This document shows, in pieces, positions 48,182 to 59,113 of a stretch of 64,000 nt of DNA. The position numbers and the translations under genes were made by a program. A model generated the notes under the pieces. It saw only the letters and a list, made by a program, of their open reading frames with translations. It did no database searches and was not told the origin of the DNA. How positions within the stretch are numbered: position 1 is the stretch's first letter; each line of letters opens with the position of its first letter. The stretch is from Filosporella fistucella (lineage: Eukaryota; Ascomycota; Leotiomycetes; Helotiales), in contig JAQJZZ010000002.1 of NCBI GenBank assembly GCA_030077755.1, positions 744,001-808,000 on the forward strand. The letters run 5' to 3'.

Positions 48182-50093
48182 ATGCAATCGATACTCGCAT
48201 ACAAGCGCTTCGGACGGCATGTCAAAGACCAATATGAGAGGGATGAGAGACGTACAGAGGCTTTGAAACGAGGCAACGATGCAAATACCTCACAAATACC
48301 CGGAGAGTCTGTCCAGCACCGTCAGTCCTGCATCGCATTCTCACAGACAGAACTCCCATCAGGAGACCACAGTCCAAGTCCCGATCTAGAAAAAGGAGAT
48401 TCTAATAACGACCATGACTCTCAATTATCCAATCAAGAAGGAAGAATGGAACGCGCTCCTACTCTCAGACAAACCCATAGTTTCGGTACCAGAATGGGCC
48501 ATGCTCTCTCAGGTGTTGAAGTCCGCCAGCTGAGCGAACAGATGACTCGTCGAAGAACACAAGCCAGTCGACAGAACAATCGGAACAACAACGAAGAGAA
48601 GGAACCCGAACGGGAGACTGTCTTCGTAGTAGGCTATGATTCTCCAACCGATACCATGAAACCCCACAATTGGTCCTACACCACCCGTATCCTAGCCACC
48701 TGTCTCATCGCCTCAATCGGTTTCATAGTCGGCTTTGCGTCTTCCGTAGACTCAGCAGCTCTCACTCAAGCAGCAGAAGAATTCGGCGTCTCTGAGGTCG
48801 TGGAATCGCTAGCTACAGGTCTGTTTCTAGTAGGCTTTGGATTTGGGGCCTTATTCGCTGGTCCGATATCAGAGACAGTGGGACGAAATCCGGTTTATAT
48901 CGTTACAATGGTTATTTACATGATCTGGATAATGGCATCAGCATTAGCACCAAGTATTGGTGCCCAATTGGCATTCAGATTCTTAGATGGGTTTTTGGAA
49001 GTACGCCGCTTACTTGTGCTGGAGGTTCTATTTCTGATCTCTGGAATCCGATGGAGAGAGTGTATGCTTTCCCTGTATTCGCTAACGCTGCGTTCATGGG
49101 CCCTATCTTTGGGCCTGTAGTAGGTGGGTTTGTGGGACAGAGCTCACTTGTGAGTTGAAGGTGGTGCGAATGGATTACTCTCATCCTATCAGGAGCAGTT
49201 CTGACACTTGTCGTTCTGTTTCAACCAGAGACCTTTGCGCCCGTGTTGTTGAAATGGAAGGCAGTACACCTAAGAAAGTTAACAGGCGATGAACAATTCG
49301 TCGCTGAGGTTGAGATCAGAGCTGATTCGTTTTGGAAGAGATTGCTACACACGCTCTACAGGCCTTTCTTGTTGACGGCGAAAGAACCAATCGTGATTCT
49401 GTTTGCACTATATCTGACAGTGGTATATATCATTCTCTTTACAATCTTGGATGGATATACATACATTTTCGGACGAACATATGGTTTCAGCGAGGGAATA
49501 ACTGGACTAGCATTCCTTGGCATAGCTGTTGGATTGTGTGGTGCCACTCTGCTGGTTCCTCTAATCCACAAATGGGCAAAGAGGGATCTTCTGAAAGCTC
49601 AAGAACAGTTTGGACGGGATGCAAAACTTCCACCGGAGGAACGTCTCTGGTTTGCGATGTTCGGTGGACCCGCAGTGCCGATTTCTTTGTTCTGGATGGG
49701 CTGGACAAACTACTTCTCCATTTCGTACTGGTCTGGACTTGTGTCTTCTGTTCTATTCGGCTCTGCTATTCTGTGTATATTCATTAGCAGCTACCAGTAT
49801 ATCATTGACAGCTACGAGATGTATGCTGCCTCTGCACTAGCATCTCTGACACTAATTCGATACGTTGCTGCTGGTGGAATGACAGTCGTTGGGATCCCGT
49901 AAGTCATTTCAGGATTTCTTGGGCAGAATGGCTGCTGACAGTCATTAGTTTTTATGAAAAATTGGGCGTTCATTGGACACTCACTATATTGGGTGCTATT
50001 TCTGCACTCATGGTACCAGTTCCATATGCCTTCTATAGGTACGGCCCAAAGATCAGGAGTTGGTCGAAATATGCGGCGCACAGTGATGAATAA
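48182..50093 (+). pseudogene. MFS multidrug-type transporter (DHA1 group), frameshift plus nonsense codon
   Basis: A full-length (about 620 codon) transporter with a long polar N-terminus and 12 expected membrane helices, in two exons (48182-49898, 49949-50093). Motif A-like GPISETVGRNPVYIV and SWSGLVSSVLFG-like later helices fit the DHA1 drug:H+ antiporters. Two lesions break it. The T-run at 48992-48996 has one T fewer than the family frame needs, so coding sense moves to another frame (TPLTCAGGSISDLWNPMERV). TGA 49156-49158 sits where the family has the first Trp of its conserved WRW motif. Either lesion alone would abolish transport. The indel is in a homopolymer and could be an assembly error; the TGA would not be explained that way. 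Convergent with a Zn2Cys6 regulator. Confidence 0.85.
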
Positions 50094-50368
50094 ATCAGTG
50101 AGAGTTGATAAAGTATAGAGATTTAGTAATAGTATAAATATATTCTGAGATATCACCATTGAAGCTGTATGAGGTACGTTATGCAGAAAATCTGCAATAT
50201 GAACGTTATGTATCTGGGAAGGCATTGCCAACCACCCTCGCTGCTGAGGGAATTACGACAAAGGTATTGTGCGCGCCATAAGAACGCCAAGAAAATTTGC
50301 CTCCCATTGTTCTCAGTTTCCTCCAATCACACCATCGGCAGAGCATATCAGCCCAACTAAATGCAAAA

Positions 50369-52304
50369 TTATGTCCCAGCATTATTCATGGCATATGTGA
50401 ACTCCTTCGCCTCCAAGATTCTTAGGTACTCTGCAGCATTTCGCCATCTGCTCCCGAGTTTTCGCAGTATGTATCGAATTGTATCAAGTGCAACTTGAGA
50501 ACTCTCAGCACCGCTCTCTCGAACCAACCAGGCATAGTTCGCTGCAGCAGCATACATCGCGTCCATGACAATTGGGCTTACTCTGTCTAGATCCTGTGGC
50601 TTGGTAGCTGCTTCGTCAATCTCTCCAGCAAGCTGAACGATGCTGTGAGAAACAGTCTTCAAGCCATCAACAGCTTGTGCTTGCATCGCAGCACCTTCTG
50701 GGGTTGTTGGATTACAACCCTTGAGGCATGAATACTTGTCGCAAAGGACACATAGAGCACTGTATGATAATGACAATGGAGCAATCAGACCCAAAAAGTC
50801 TGCCCCTGGGGCATGAGATTCTGCTGATAGTTTCTGTGCGAGCTCGCAAATATCCGAGTAAAGGTATGACGCGGTAGAGAAGTGTTCTTTTTCTGATAGT
50901 GTTGTTTCTCCGTGATGATGATTGAGGGTTTTACCCATCAGAACGAACGCTTGGCAGAGACGAGGGAATGGGGCGATAGTTTCCGTGACTGAGGTACCGA
51001 CTGAGGTAGAGGGACTGCCAGCCGATATCTCACCCATTTCCTTGCACTGTGAGATTCGAATTTTGTGGATTGGAGGTTGCACTCACCCAAGCAGAATCGT
51101 TTGCAGGAAGAAGATCTTCTTTTTTTGGCTCTTGGGAACTCAGAATATAGTACTGGCTGCCAAGGGATACGATTCTGAAGTCTGTTATTAAAGGAGACAG
51201 TATCCGAAGGGATGCTGGCCTACCTATCAACAAGGAGAACTCCCCACCAAGTTCTTCTACGCTCTTCCTGCTCTACCCATGTATTCTAGAATTGGGTAAG
51301 TACTGTTGTAAACAAGGTCTTGCGGAATTCATACCATAGGTGGCAAAATGCCTGTGGTAGCTTCTTCGTGGCCATTGATTCCTAACATATTTCCGTATCG
51401 AACACACCAACCTGCTGACATCCACGCGGCGGGATAGATCGCTTGACCATATTCATACCAGGTAACAAGAAGATTTGCTTGCAGTACAAGCAAAGAAGCT
51501 GTACCAGTTGCTTCCATTAGAGCCACGAACCGCTTGGCTGACATGTAGATGTGGTTTTGAGAGCATTCAATCCCGTCCTGAGGCCGTGATGTGATAAGTT
51601 TCATACATAGAAAAAGCAGTGCAAGGTCAGGACCAGCTTCCCACATAGGATTGGCCATATTACGGGTCAGACGCTTCTGAGAAACAATAGGCATCCAAGT
51701 ATGAATGGTTGAGAAATAGTCGCTGATGGTAGCTTGAACAGAAGCACCATCACCTAACAACTCAAGGACATCCTTCTCTGGTTAGAGAGAAGGCTTCGAA
51801 GTGAGGAGAAATAACTTACACTTGGTATCTCCACAGTGGGCCTGGGGACAGTCACCCTAGGAGACATCAACTTTGGCAAATTTGACCTCTTCCAAATGTC
51901 ACTACTTACCCACCATATTTGAAAGCTTCACTGTCAAGAAATGCGATAGCAGGGAACCGATTTTGGACAGCCTGCCAGGGAATATCATGAGGTGTATTAT
52001 AGACAGCAACAGGGGCTCCTAGTCCATCGGCGCCGGAAGAAGTAGGATATGGGGTCGGTTGTCCATTTAATCGCGACTCGAGCTGCATGACCTTGATCTG
52101 CAGAGCATTGAAGTCGTCTGTTGTAGGAGGAGGGCGTGAATCTGAATAGTCGCAATGGCGATTCATCCGCTCGCATAATGCACACGCCGGCAACGCCTTA
52201 TTGCACTTTCGTTTCTGCTTTCTGCATGTCGTGCAAGCTTGAGGTGCTTTCATCACCTGCTGCTCTTCGACCATGTTCATATTCGGGCTGGGAAACAGAG
52301 ACAT
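50369..52304 (-). CDS. Zn(II)2Cys6 transcription factor, fungal-specific TF domain
   Basis: Six exons on the minus strand: 52304-51910, 51856-51820, 51775-51335, 51285-51224, 51174-51087 and 51046-50369 (566 aa). The zinc cluster is CTTCRKQKRKCNKALPACAL plus CERMNRHC, near residues 24-51. The middle homology region shows FSTIHTWMPIVSQKRL, WMSAGWCVRYGNMLGI and, across two introns, RRRTWWGVLLVDRIVSLGSQ, which is the family hallmark. All six exons join in frame. The third junction uses an acceptor reading CCAGAG, the second of two adjacent AGs. The gene sits tail-to-tail with the broken MFS transporter and head-to-head with a 2EXR gene. In fungi such a pair often means the regulator controls the transporter, but that is inference here. 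Confidence 0.87.
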
Positions 52305-52694
52305 TGTCGAGGGGTTCGCGGCCGCCTCCCACAGGCCAATTTGGTGCGCTTCTGCAGCAGACGCTTCGAGTCAGTATATGAGAAGAGGGATCTCGGGGTA
52401 AATCTAATTTTGACTCATTGAGGAACAATTGAAGAACGACTTGCCTAAGTTTTCGACGAAATGTTATTGTCTTTGCGATTGTGGACAGACTGTACGTGCG
52501 GATAGTTGGGCGGCCGATTTTCCGCAAAAGAAGCTTGATGTATGGATTGACAATTTCAGTGGAGTGGTTGGAAATTTCAGGTTGCTGACTAATACTTAAG
52601 TAATATCCGTAGCCCCGCATTTTTTCAACATCACGGTTGGGCCTCGATGCTTCTTTGCATGTATATAGAGATATCTTCTATCTATTCTCCAACT
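52305..52694. promoter_or_regulatory. Divergent promoter between the Zn2Cys6 regulator and the 2EXR gene
   Basis: About 390 bp; TGTATATAGAGA near 52660 resembles a TATA box close to the 2EXR start. No gene. Confidence 0.45.
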
Positions 52695-53669
52695 ATGGAG
52701 CTTTACCAATCACTTCTTGCTCGAAAGTCCGAGCCTCAACTGGCATTCGTTAGATTTGCAGACCTTCCAACCGAAATCCGATGCTATATCTGGCAACAAG
52801 CCTCCCCTATCCGTCCCAGAGTTGTACAGATAGCCTACGATCCACAACAGCAGGCATGGAATTCATGCAAGGACAGCTGCGGAGGCCTGAGCGTCAATCT
52901 CAAGGTCTCTCGGGAAGCAAGGCAAGAGGTATTAAAGACATATTGGAACATATTTGGTACTTGGATTCATATGGAAGAGGACACCATTATGATCAGTGAT
53001 CCGGTGTTTCTGGTGCGCAAGCCACGCGAGAAGTTCATGTCCTTAGAAGTAATTTCAAAGATTCGAAGGGTGGCTCTCACTGGTGGCATATATGAAGAGC
53101 TGGAAGATATGCATGGGTCCTTTCCAGAACTTGTTGACCGACCAATGTCGATATTGCGAGCTCTAAGCAATCTGACATACTTTGCTCTAGTATTGACGCA
53201 AGATGGATTAGACGTTGATTTCCGTAGTAGCGACGCGATTGATTCCGACTCTACTGAATCTGATGATCTCTCAGAATTGAGTAATGCAAATAGTCCAGAC
53301 TCAGAGTCAAGTCAAGATGATACCATTGCTGGGTCGCCAGAAATAGGTCTACAGCGCTTGGAAGACCTGGTGATGTTCTCAGCATCGAGGGGTTATTTTC
53401 GAGACGTTGGACTCATACATTTCGAGGCTGCAGAAAACAGCGCAGACCACTTCGATTCTCTGACGGTGTGCTTGACAACTCTACAGCAAGACTCAATTTT
53501 GGAGCGTTATTTGCATCCAGGTTGGGTTCCACCTCGCGTTTCTATTGTAGAAGTCAAGTACGGGCTTGATTGGATTGGAAGGGAGCCTGTCAAGCAATAC
53601 GTTCTCGATGACAATACCTTTGAGAGTGAGGGGTCTAGTTCTCAATTCTCTGCTACTACTAGCATATGA
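52695..53669 (+). CDS. 2EXR domain-containing protein
   Basis: A single-exon ORF of 324 aa from ATG 52695; an in-frame ATG at 52647 would add 16 residues. The N-terminal part has the 2EXR signature: FVRFADLPTEIRCYIWQQA, then RPRVVQIAYD and LKVSREARQEVLKTYW. This domain is common in large plant- and soil-associated fungal families, and no biochemical role is known to me. The middle is acidic and Ser-rich (DSDSTESDDLSELSNANS) and likely disordered. The reading frame is intact, ending at TGA 53667-53669. I prefer the second ATG because the upstream one overlaps a TATA-like sequence. Confidence 0.85.
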   Translation: MELYQSLLARKSEPQLAFVRFADLPTEIRCYIWQQASPIRPRVVQIAYDPQQQAWNSCKDSCGGLSVNLKVSREARQEVLKTYWNIFGTWIHMEEDTIMISDPVFLVRKPREKFMSLEVISKIRRVALTGGIYEELEDMHGSFPELVDRPMSILRALSNLTYFALVLTQDGLDVDFRSSDAIDSDSTESDDLSELSNANSPDSESSQDDTIAGSPEIGLQRLEDLVMFSASRGYFRDVGLIHFEAAENSADHFDSLTVCLTTLQQDSILERYLHPGWVPPRVSIVEVKYGLDWIGREPVKQYVLDDNTFESEGSSSQFSATTSI

Positions 53670-54357
53670 TACTTACTATTTTTGCGTTGGTACAGATGCT
53701 TTGTTAATTGCTAAGGTGCCTAATCGCAACTTTACCTCTATAGTAATCTTTTATAAGGTTGAAATTATTTCTTTACTTTACGAAAATATGAATTATACCC
53801 TTGAAGTTCTCAATAGCCTATCAATAATTCCATCCATTTGACTAGTCAGTTATTCCCTTATTTGCCTCTGCAAAAATAAGAGTAAACAAGTGGAGGTGAA
53901 TTGAAGGTTGGTATAATGATACCGCATGTCCAATTATGGTCTGCCTGGATTTCATGTTCAACTGGCTCAACAGTCCCGGTCCTGACCGTAGATTGCTCCA
54001 GAGTCATGACACACCGCTGTTTGATGGTTGTAGTGAACAATAAGGGTCGGAGGTCATCCGCCTAGGTTTGTTCACCGCCCGCGTTTACTTCGCCGTGAAG
54101 GTTCTGGCTATGCTTCGCCATGAAGAAGCTACTTTTCCAAATCAGTTTTGAACGAACTGAGGATCACTTGCCAGAACGGTTGGGCGCTGATAGTCACGAT
54201 ACCCGTAGAGCCCTAGTATTTAGTACAACAAATCGCCTCAATACTACCATTCAATCGCTTCACGTCTCGAATTTTTTGTGAACGCCTTTGTAGGAAAAAA
54301 GATCGTAAGCATGCTTTTGAACTCTTCTCGATAAGATGTTGACTAATTGGAAGCTAG
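53670..54357. other. Intergenic, contains one copy of a diverged repeat
   Basis: 53940-53979 resembles 57582-57621 (see repeat entries). A GT-AG intron-like stretch ends just before ATG 54358 (TTGACTAATTGGAAGCTAG), so the SET-type relic may have had a 5' exon here. Confidence 0.4.
53940..53979. repeat. Diverged dispersed repeat, copy A
   Basis: TCTGCCTGGATTTCATGTTC and the following GGCTCAAC..CCCGG match copy B at 57582-57621, with a few substitutions and 1-2 nt indels over about 40-50 bp. Further weak similarity follows (GATGGTT). It is probably the end of an old mobile element. Confidence 0.45.
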
Positions 54358-54912
54358 ATGGGCACAACGCCTTCACCTCTAGACGCACGTCACATGATCG
54401 AGGTCAAAGTCACGGAAGGGAAAGGCTTGGCCATATTTGCGAAAGAAAAGATTCCACATGGAACTAGACTCGTGGCAGAATCGCCTTTGCTTAAAGCTCC
54501 CGTCGGCCACACCACTGGAGGTGCTGATGTCACCAGCGCCTTTAACAACCTTTCCGCCTCCTCGCAACAAGCTTATATGGAGCTGTACGGCGGACTTGAT
54601 GCGGCCTGTGGGACTAGTGGGAAAGGCCCTAAACAATTGGCAAGATCCGTCCCATAATGCAAGATTGACGTGCTCTAACCTGGTTTCAGTTATCGTGATG
54701 CTACATTTTGTAGTGCAATATCGGGAAACGTCTGGATGGGGTCACTGTGGGCGGAAAAGGAGGTCGAGGTGGACTATTATTGCCTCGGCAAAGACCACCC
54801 GGATTATTCAAAAGAGGTCAGAGTGCTAGAACAGCTGAGAGCCGCAGCAAAGAAAAGAAACCATTCCATTCCACGCAAATCGGATGGGTTTAGAGTGGGA
54901 CGAAGGACCTGA
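54358..54912 (+). pseudogene. Remnant of a SET-domain protein, central part missing
   Basis: ATG 54358 opens 99 codons resembling the start of fungal SET-domain proteins: KGLAIFAKEKIPHGTRLVAE, then ADVTSAFNNLSASSQQAYME. The frame stops at 54655-54657. After a possible acceptor (TTTCAG, near 54690), coding-like sense resumes as ISGNVWMGSLWAEKEVEV and YYCLGKDHPDYSKEVRVLEQ, which resembles the C-terminal tail of such proteins, ending at TGA 54910-54912. The catalytic SET core (NHSCxPN and YxD/E motifs) is absent. It is therefore most likely an internally deleted relic. It could instead be two unrelated fragments; the family assignment is from motif memory. Confidence 0.45.
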
Positions 54913-55019
54913 ATAGCATCTAGACTGCTTCAAAAGCCTGTGCCATCCATTGCAGCCACCTTCCTCCTGCAGCCTACTCCTACTTAACGAGAGAAATTTT
55001 TCCCAATTGATTGTTGCTC

Positions 55020-56179
55020 TCAACCGCTCCAGCATCTTTTCACGACCTCCGGACGAATTGCCATGTCACCTCCCTTCCTGTTAAAAACACTCAGGCACTT
55101 CATCCCGTCGACCATCGTACAGATAATTGTACACTTCCTTGCGGTGTTGGCGATTTCCCTAATCTCCCTTATTACACGAATCATTTTTATCAAATGTTCC
55201 TGATTACTAGTCTCCCACTTCTTAAGCTCCTCACTCATGTCCTTCATCTCCAGTTTCTCTGTCACAAGCCCTTCCTTATGATTGCCTACACACAGATGTT
55301 TTGTCTGAGAAAACCACAGTTGAGGAAGCGTCTTGTTGATATTGAACTTGAGCGTCGAGCAAGACTTGATCTCGGCAATTAGATCTGGATTGATAACATG
55401 ACCGCGAGAGACAACGTGGACGAGCTTATAGGGGGGTTTAAAGACTGGTCTCGAAGGCTTTGGCGCAGGAGGATCTGAAGTAGGGATCACTAAGTGCTCT
55501 TTACTTCCGCCGCTCCCATCTGCATTCAAGTAAGCATCAGCCTCGAATCTAACCAAACACTCCAAACCCCAAGTTCATATCTCACAATTCGTTCATGATG
55601 CATACTATCCTCCAGTGTCGGTTCTCTAGCTGTAACGCAATCCTCGAAAGCATGGCCATAACCCGAGTCTTGATGACCATTTATCATCATGAGCCGAAAT
55701 TCCTCCCACTGGTTGAAAAACATCGTATTATTTATCATATCTACATCAATACGCCATTTCTCGAAACGATTTGAAGCAAAAGTGAGTAGTTTGCGAAGAC
55801 TATTGCGGTCGGTGACTAGATATATGGAAGACATGTCGAAATTAGGATGCTGGTGGAGGAGCGACTCGAAGAGGGGATCGACTGCTGCTGCTGGGGATCG
55901 GGGTTTGGAGCGCGTAAGTTCGTCTCTTTGAAGTTGGACTGGAAGGGTCGGAGGTGTAAATTTTGGAGGGAGACCTAAGGATTGTTTAGCTTAAATGTCT
56001 TTTCTTCGTGCAGGTCGAGAAAGACCTGGGACGTATATAGTTGGATGCTCGATGTCCTTCCAACTATACGAAGCAATGAATTCATAGTTCTTGATCATGA
56101 CTTCTTCACAAGCTTCCTCTTGGACCTCAGAAGCCTCAACGTAGATATTCCTAACAAGTTTATTGACTCCCTTCAGCAT
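55020..56179 (-). pseudogene. Member of the fungal family often labelled 'geranylgeranyl pyrophosphate synthetase', frameshifted
   Basis: Two exons on the minus strand, 56179-56026 and 55974-55020. Exon 1 has NYEFIASYSWKDIEHPTIYV. Exon 2 has YLVTDRNSLRKLLTFASNRF, then YELG; coding sense then moves by one base at a G-run (55567-55570) into LECLVRFEADAYL. It continues to LPQLWFSQTKHLCVGNHKEG and the C-terminal ELKKWETSNQEHLIKMIRVI. These match a fungal family widely named as GGPP synthetase, although the DDxxD motifs of true prenyltransferases are not present, so that name is doubtful. One missing G in the run would explain the shift, so this could be an assembly error rather than a real lesion. 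The intron donor is GTCTTT, which is unusual. Confidence 0.65.
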
Positions 56180-57504
56180 TCTCTCGTCTCTTGACGGTCT
56201 TTGCCGTCCCTTGGTCAGGGTTCTCCTCTCAGTGGCATTGTGGTTGGTTTTTCTGGCTGGCCCGCCTATCGGTAAGGTGCCTGAGTTTTGCTGCCCATTA
56301 ACTCTACTTTGTCTGATGCTCAGGGTCGATTCTAAGACAGTTGGGGTTATTAATTGCAAACCAGTAGGCAAAGTGAGAGAGCTGACCGTATAGAGACGTC
56401 ATTCCAGCAGTGTCATGACAAACCTCGTTTGGGGCATTTCAGTACGGCTGACCAGACTCGGCACACCGAAAGCGATATCGGTGTCTGCCGAAATGATAAC
56501 GGCTTCTTGAAAGAGAATGCGAGGGCTAACTTGTCAGCATGAGTTCGATGTCAGCCAAAGTGAGCTTGACCGAATATAACGCTATTTAGGTCGGCTTAGT
56601 AGGTAGTTACATAAAGCAGTTCCGTTTTACAGAATTCCATTGTCTTGATAGTAGGGTGTAGCTTTCAGCACACCAATCTAAATTCGGTTAGTCTCTCTGT
56701 CAGATTTACTGATCCGCGTGGCGAATTTATGCAGATCTGCATGCTGCAGCAGCCACAAAGTTTGACTACGAATTTTAGCGAAGGTATTGGATGTATATAG
56801 CTTTGGTAGCAACCTTATATATATTAGGAGTAAGAAAAGTGCTGTGGTTAAGGTATAGCAGAGAGACTCTGTTGTACTATAAATGAAGGCATCTTATAAA
56901 TCAGGTGCGAGAAAGACTGTGCAAAAGAAAATATTAGCAAGAAGGTCTCAATGTGTTTAGAATTGGCTATGAAGCGTAAGTAATATAGAAAAACCAGGGG
57001 TCGCCCATATGCGTATAGTTTTAATACAATTTGGAGGTGAAGTATCTACCTTTTATTCTCGGCACGCAGGGATGGACGTTATTACCCAACGATGTAAATT
57101 TGTGATAGCTTGTGAGATGCGAAAACCGACTATCGGGATATGTACATATTCAATATCACATTCCATCGATTATCAAGTCTTACGGTATAGGTACCAAATA
57201 GAAAGTTATAGGGCGTGGAGCTTAAATAGATCTGCCTCAGACTTTTCAAAGGGCTTCGTATCTTAAGCTACAGCTTTTGGAATGACTAGGCCAAGAACAA
57301 AGAAATGATCAATTGCAAGATCTTTGAATCCAAAAGCCATTGCTTGCTGAGAATAATTTTAATTATTAGTCTTTGTGTTTTGATAACTCTTGAGCCACAA
57401 GTTGACGTCTCTTCGACTCTCGCTTAGTCCCCAGCAAAGAAGGGGGATTAGGATCCACAATTATACCTCTAAGGGGTAGCCCCACCAAAATAACCTCACG
57501 GAAA

Positions 57505-57526
57505 GGGGGGGGGGGGGGGGGGGGGG
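57505..57526. repeat. 22-nt poly-G tract
   Basis: Twenty-two consecutive G (plus strand), followed by AA and five more G. Its exact length is likely to be uncertain in any assembly. Confidence 0.9.
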
Positions 57527-57581
57527 AAGGGGGAGTCGAAACCACGGAGCTGCCCACGAAGTCAGTTTCCATGATTTCTGT

Positions 57582-57621
57582 TCTGCCTGTATTTCACTGT
57601 TCAACAGGCTCAACGTTCCCG
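57582..57621. repeat. Diverged dispersed repeat, copy B
   Basis: TCTGCCTGTATTTCACTGTT with GGCTCAAC and CCCGG downstream pairs with copy A at 53940-53979, in the same orientation. The two copies flank the damaged SET-type and GGPPS-like genes. Confidence 0.45.
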
Positions 57622-58027
57622 GCAGCCACTGAGCCGTCGTTGGATGGTTCATGAATCACCAAAGCCAAACAATTAAGTTCGACTGTCGTTGATGGTAATT
57701 AATGTATTTTATACCATTTCCTGCAAGAAGTTAGTTAGCTCCACAACTGAGAGTACCTACCTGTGGGGGGAAAGTTACCACCTAGTGCGCCATGGCCGCA
57801 TTCGATTCCCTACCTATTCTAGTTTAAGTAGCCCCATAATCGTTTGACTTGGTACGAGACGTTCCGCATATTTCAGCCCTTCAAACACGTGAACTAATTA
57901 TTGCGCCCTTGAGCCCAAATTTACTCCCCGCCAATGCGTCTCTGAGTTGACACACAGCACGTCTACTCCCCTCGATATTCATAACGCACGAGATTATGAA
58001 TGCACAATCTTCGTCAACACCGCAAAG

Positions 58028-58872
58028 ATGAATAACCTTCCACGCGTCAGTGACTATGAAGCAGTCAGAAACAAGCAACTCGCCTCGAAAGTCCAGTAAC
58101 ATGGGCACAAGCCTGTACCACAGGGCAAGGATCAATTGGTGATCGTTTGTGTCACTTATCAAGTTGCATCGATTACCAAAGTCTTCTTTTGTGAACTCGA
58201 AAAAGCCGCCAAATCTGGCCTTGCAAACACGAAAGATGGAGACAGACTTATGAGCCTGAACACTTTACTTGGATAACGGTTCAAAAATGGCGAGGAGTTG
58301 AAGAAAATTGCCATCCTGAACTCGCAGAACCGGAAGAGGACCTCGATGATCAGCAGGAAGGTCCCAAACTTGCCTAAGGAAGATATCACGAGGTTCGATA
58401 ATTCACAGAGGGAAGAACTTGAGGTGTTTCTTGAGGAGAGCAAGAAGCGGGTTCGAAAATCAGAGGGAAGACAATCTTGGGGAGTGCAAGCGATCAAAAA
58501 GATCATCGAGCTGAAGGGTTTACCTACTACCCTGATAAGTGGACAACACAATAATATTTCACTTTTGAGGAGTCTAACCATTTTTGTTAGGATTTTCCTA
58601 TCGACACTATAGTTGAGGATCTTAAGAATAGGGAATCGCGGAAGAAACCCAGAATCGGGGCTCGTGTTTCGGATGAGCAAGTTGAAGAGGGCGATCGAAC
58701 ATACTTGGAATGTCTTCTATACATGATGAATGATAAGACTTACGGCGATTCCAAATTCTGGGATTTGACCGGAGGTATAATGAATGATGCTGGACCATTC
58801 TCAGCAAGCTTCGCTCGCGAAAACATCGACATTGCGCACGAAGACCTACCATCAACTTTGGGGCGACGATAA
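58028..58872 (+). pseudogene. Unknown-family gene with two nonsense codons and a mutated splice donor
   Basis: One plus-strand frame is coding-like from ATG 58028 (NNLPRVSDYEAVRNKQLASK) through DQLVIVCVTYQVASITKVFF, TKDGDRLMSLNTLLG, RFKNGEELKKIAIL and RREELEVFL-type charged helices, to QAIKKIIELKGLPTTL. It is cut by TAA 58097-58099 and TAA 58274-58276. An intron must follow: its acceptor TTGTTAG (58584-58590) and branch CTAAC are good, and the second exon (58591-58872) reads DFPIDTIVEDLKNRESRKKP to TAA. The only in-phase donor position has ATAAGT where GTAAGT is expected, so its first base appears changed G to A. I do not recognise the family. The frame may extend upstream of 58028. Three independent C-to-T/G-to-A-type lesions make loss of function likely. 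Confidence 0.6.
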
Positions 58873-59113
58873 GGAGACGGATGACGAAAGCATTGTTTGA
58901 TGTACAGAGGATGGTTTGTTGGCCCCTGTTGGAGTTTAATTGGTATTTAGGATTTGTTGGTTGTTACAAGTTCAGGAAGGAGATGGGTACTTCACATGCT
59001 TTTGGTGAAATAGATGATTGGAGTCAATAAAATAACATGTGATACACCCTTCCGTGAAAATCAAAACGACGATAAGTACAGTAAGTCAACTAATAGCTCG
59101 TCTTGTCCTTCTG

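Larger units (their letters stand above)
56180..58027. other. Intergenic, with a poly-G run and a repeat copy
   Basis: No supported gene. TA-rich parts lie at 56750-57000. A minus-strand frame at 57366-57652 only spans the G-run and is rejected. Confidence 0.5.

Noticed and set aside
57366..57652. Proline-rich minus-strand ORFs
   Set aside because: Created by the poly-G tract.
57881..58162. 93-codon minus-strand ORF
   Set aside because: The plus strand reads in the same frame as the downstream pseudogene; choice is not certain, but no minus-strand exon context exists.
58159..58680. 173-codon minus-strand ORF
   Set aside because: Overlaps the plus-strand pseudogene, whose codon sense, charged helices and splice signals are better.
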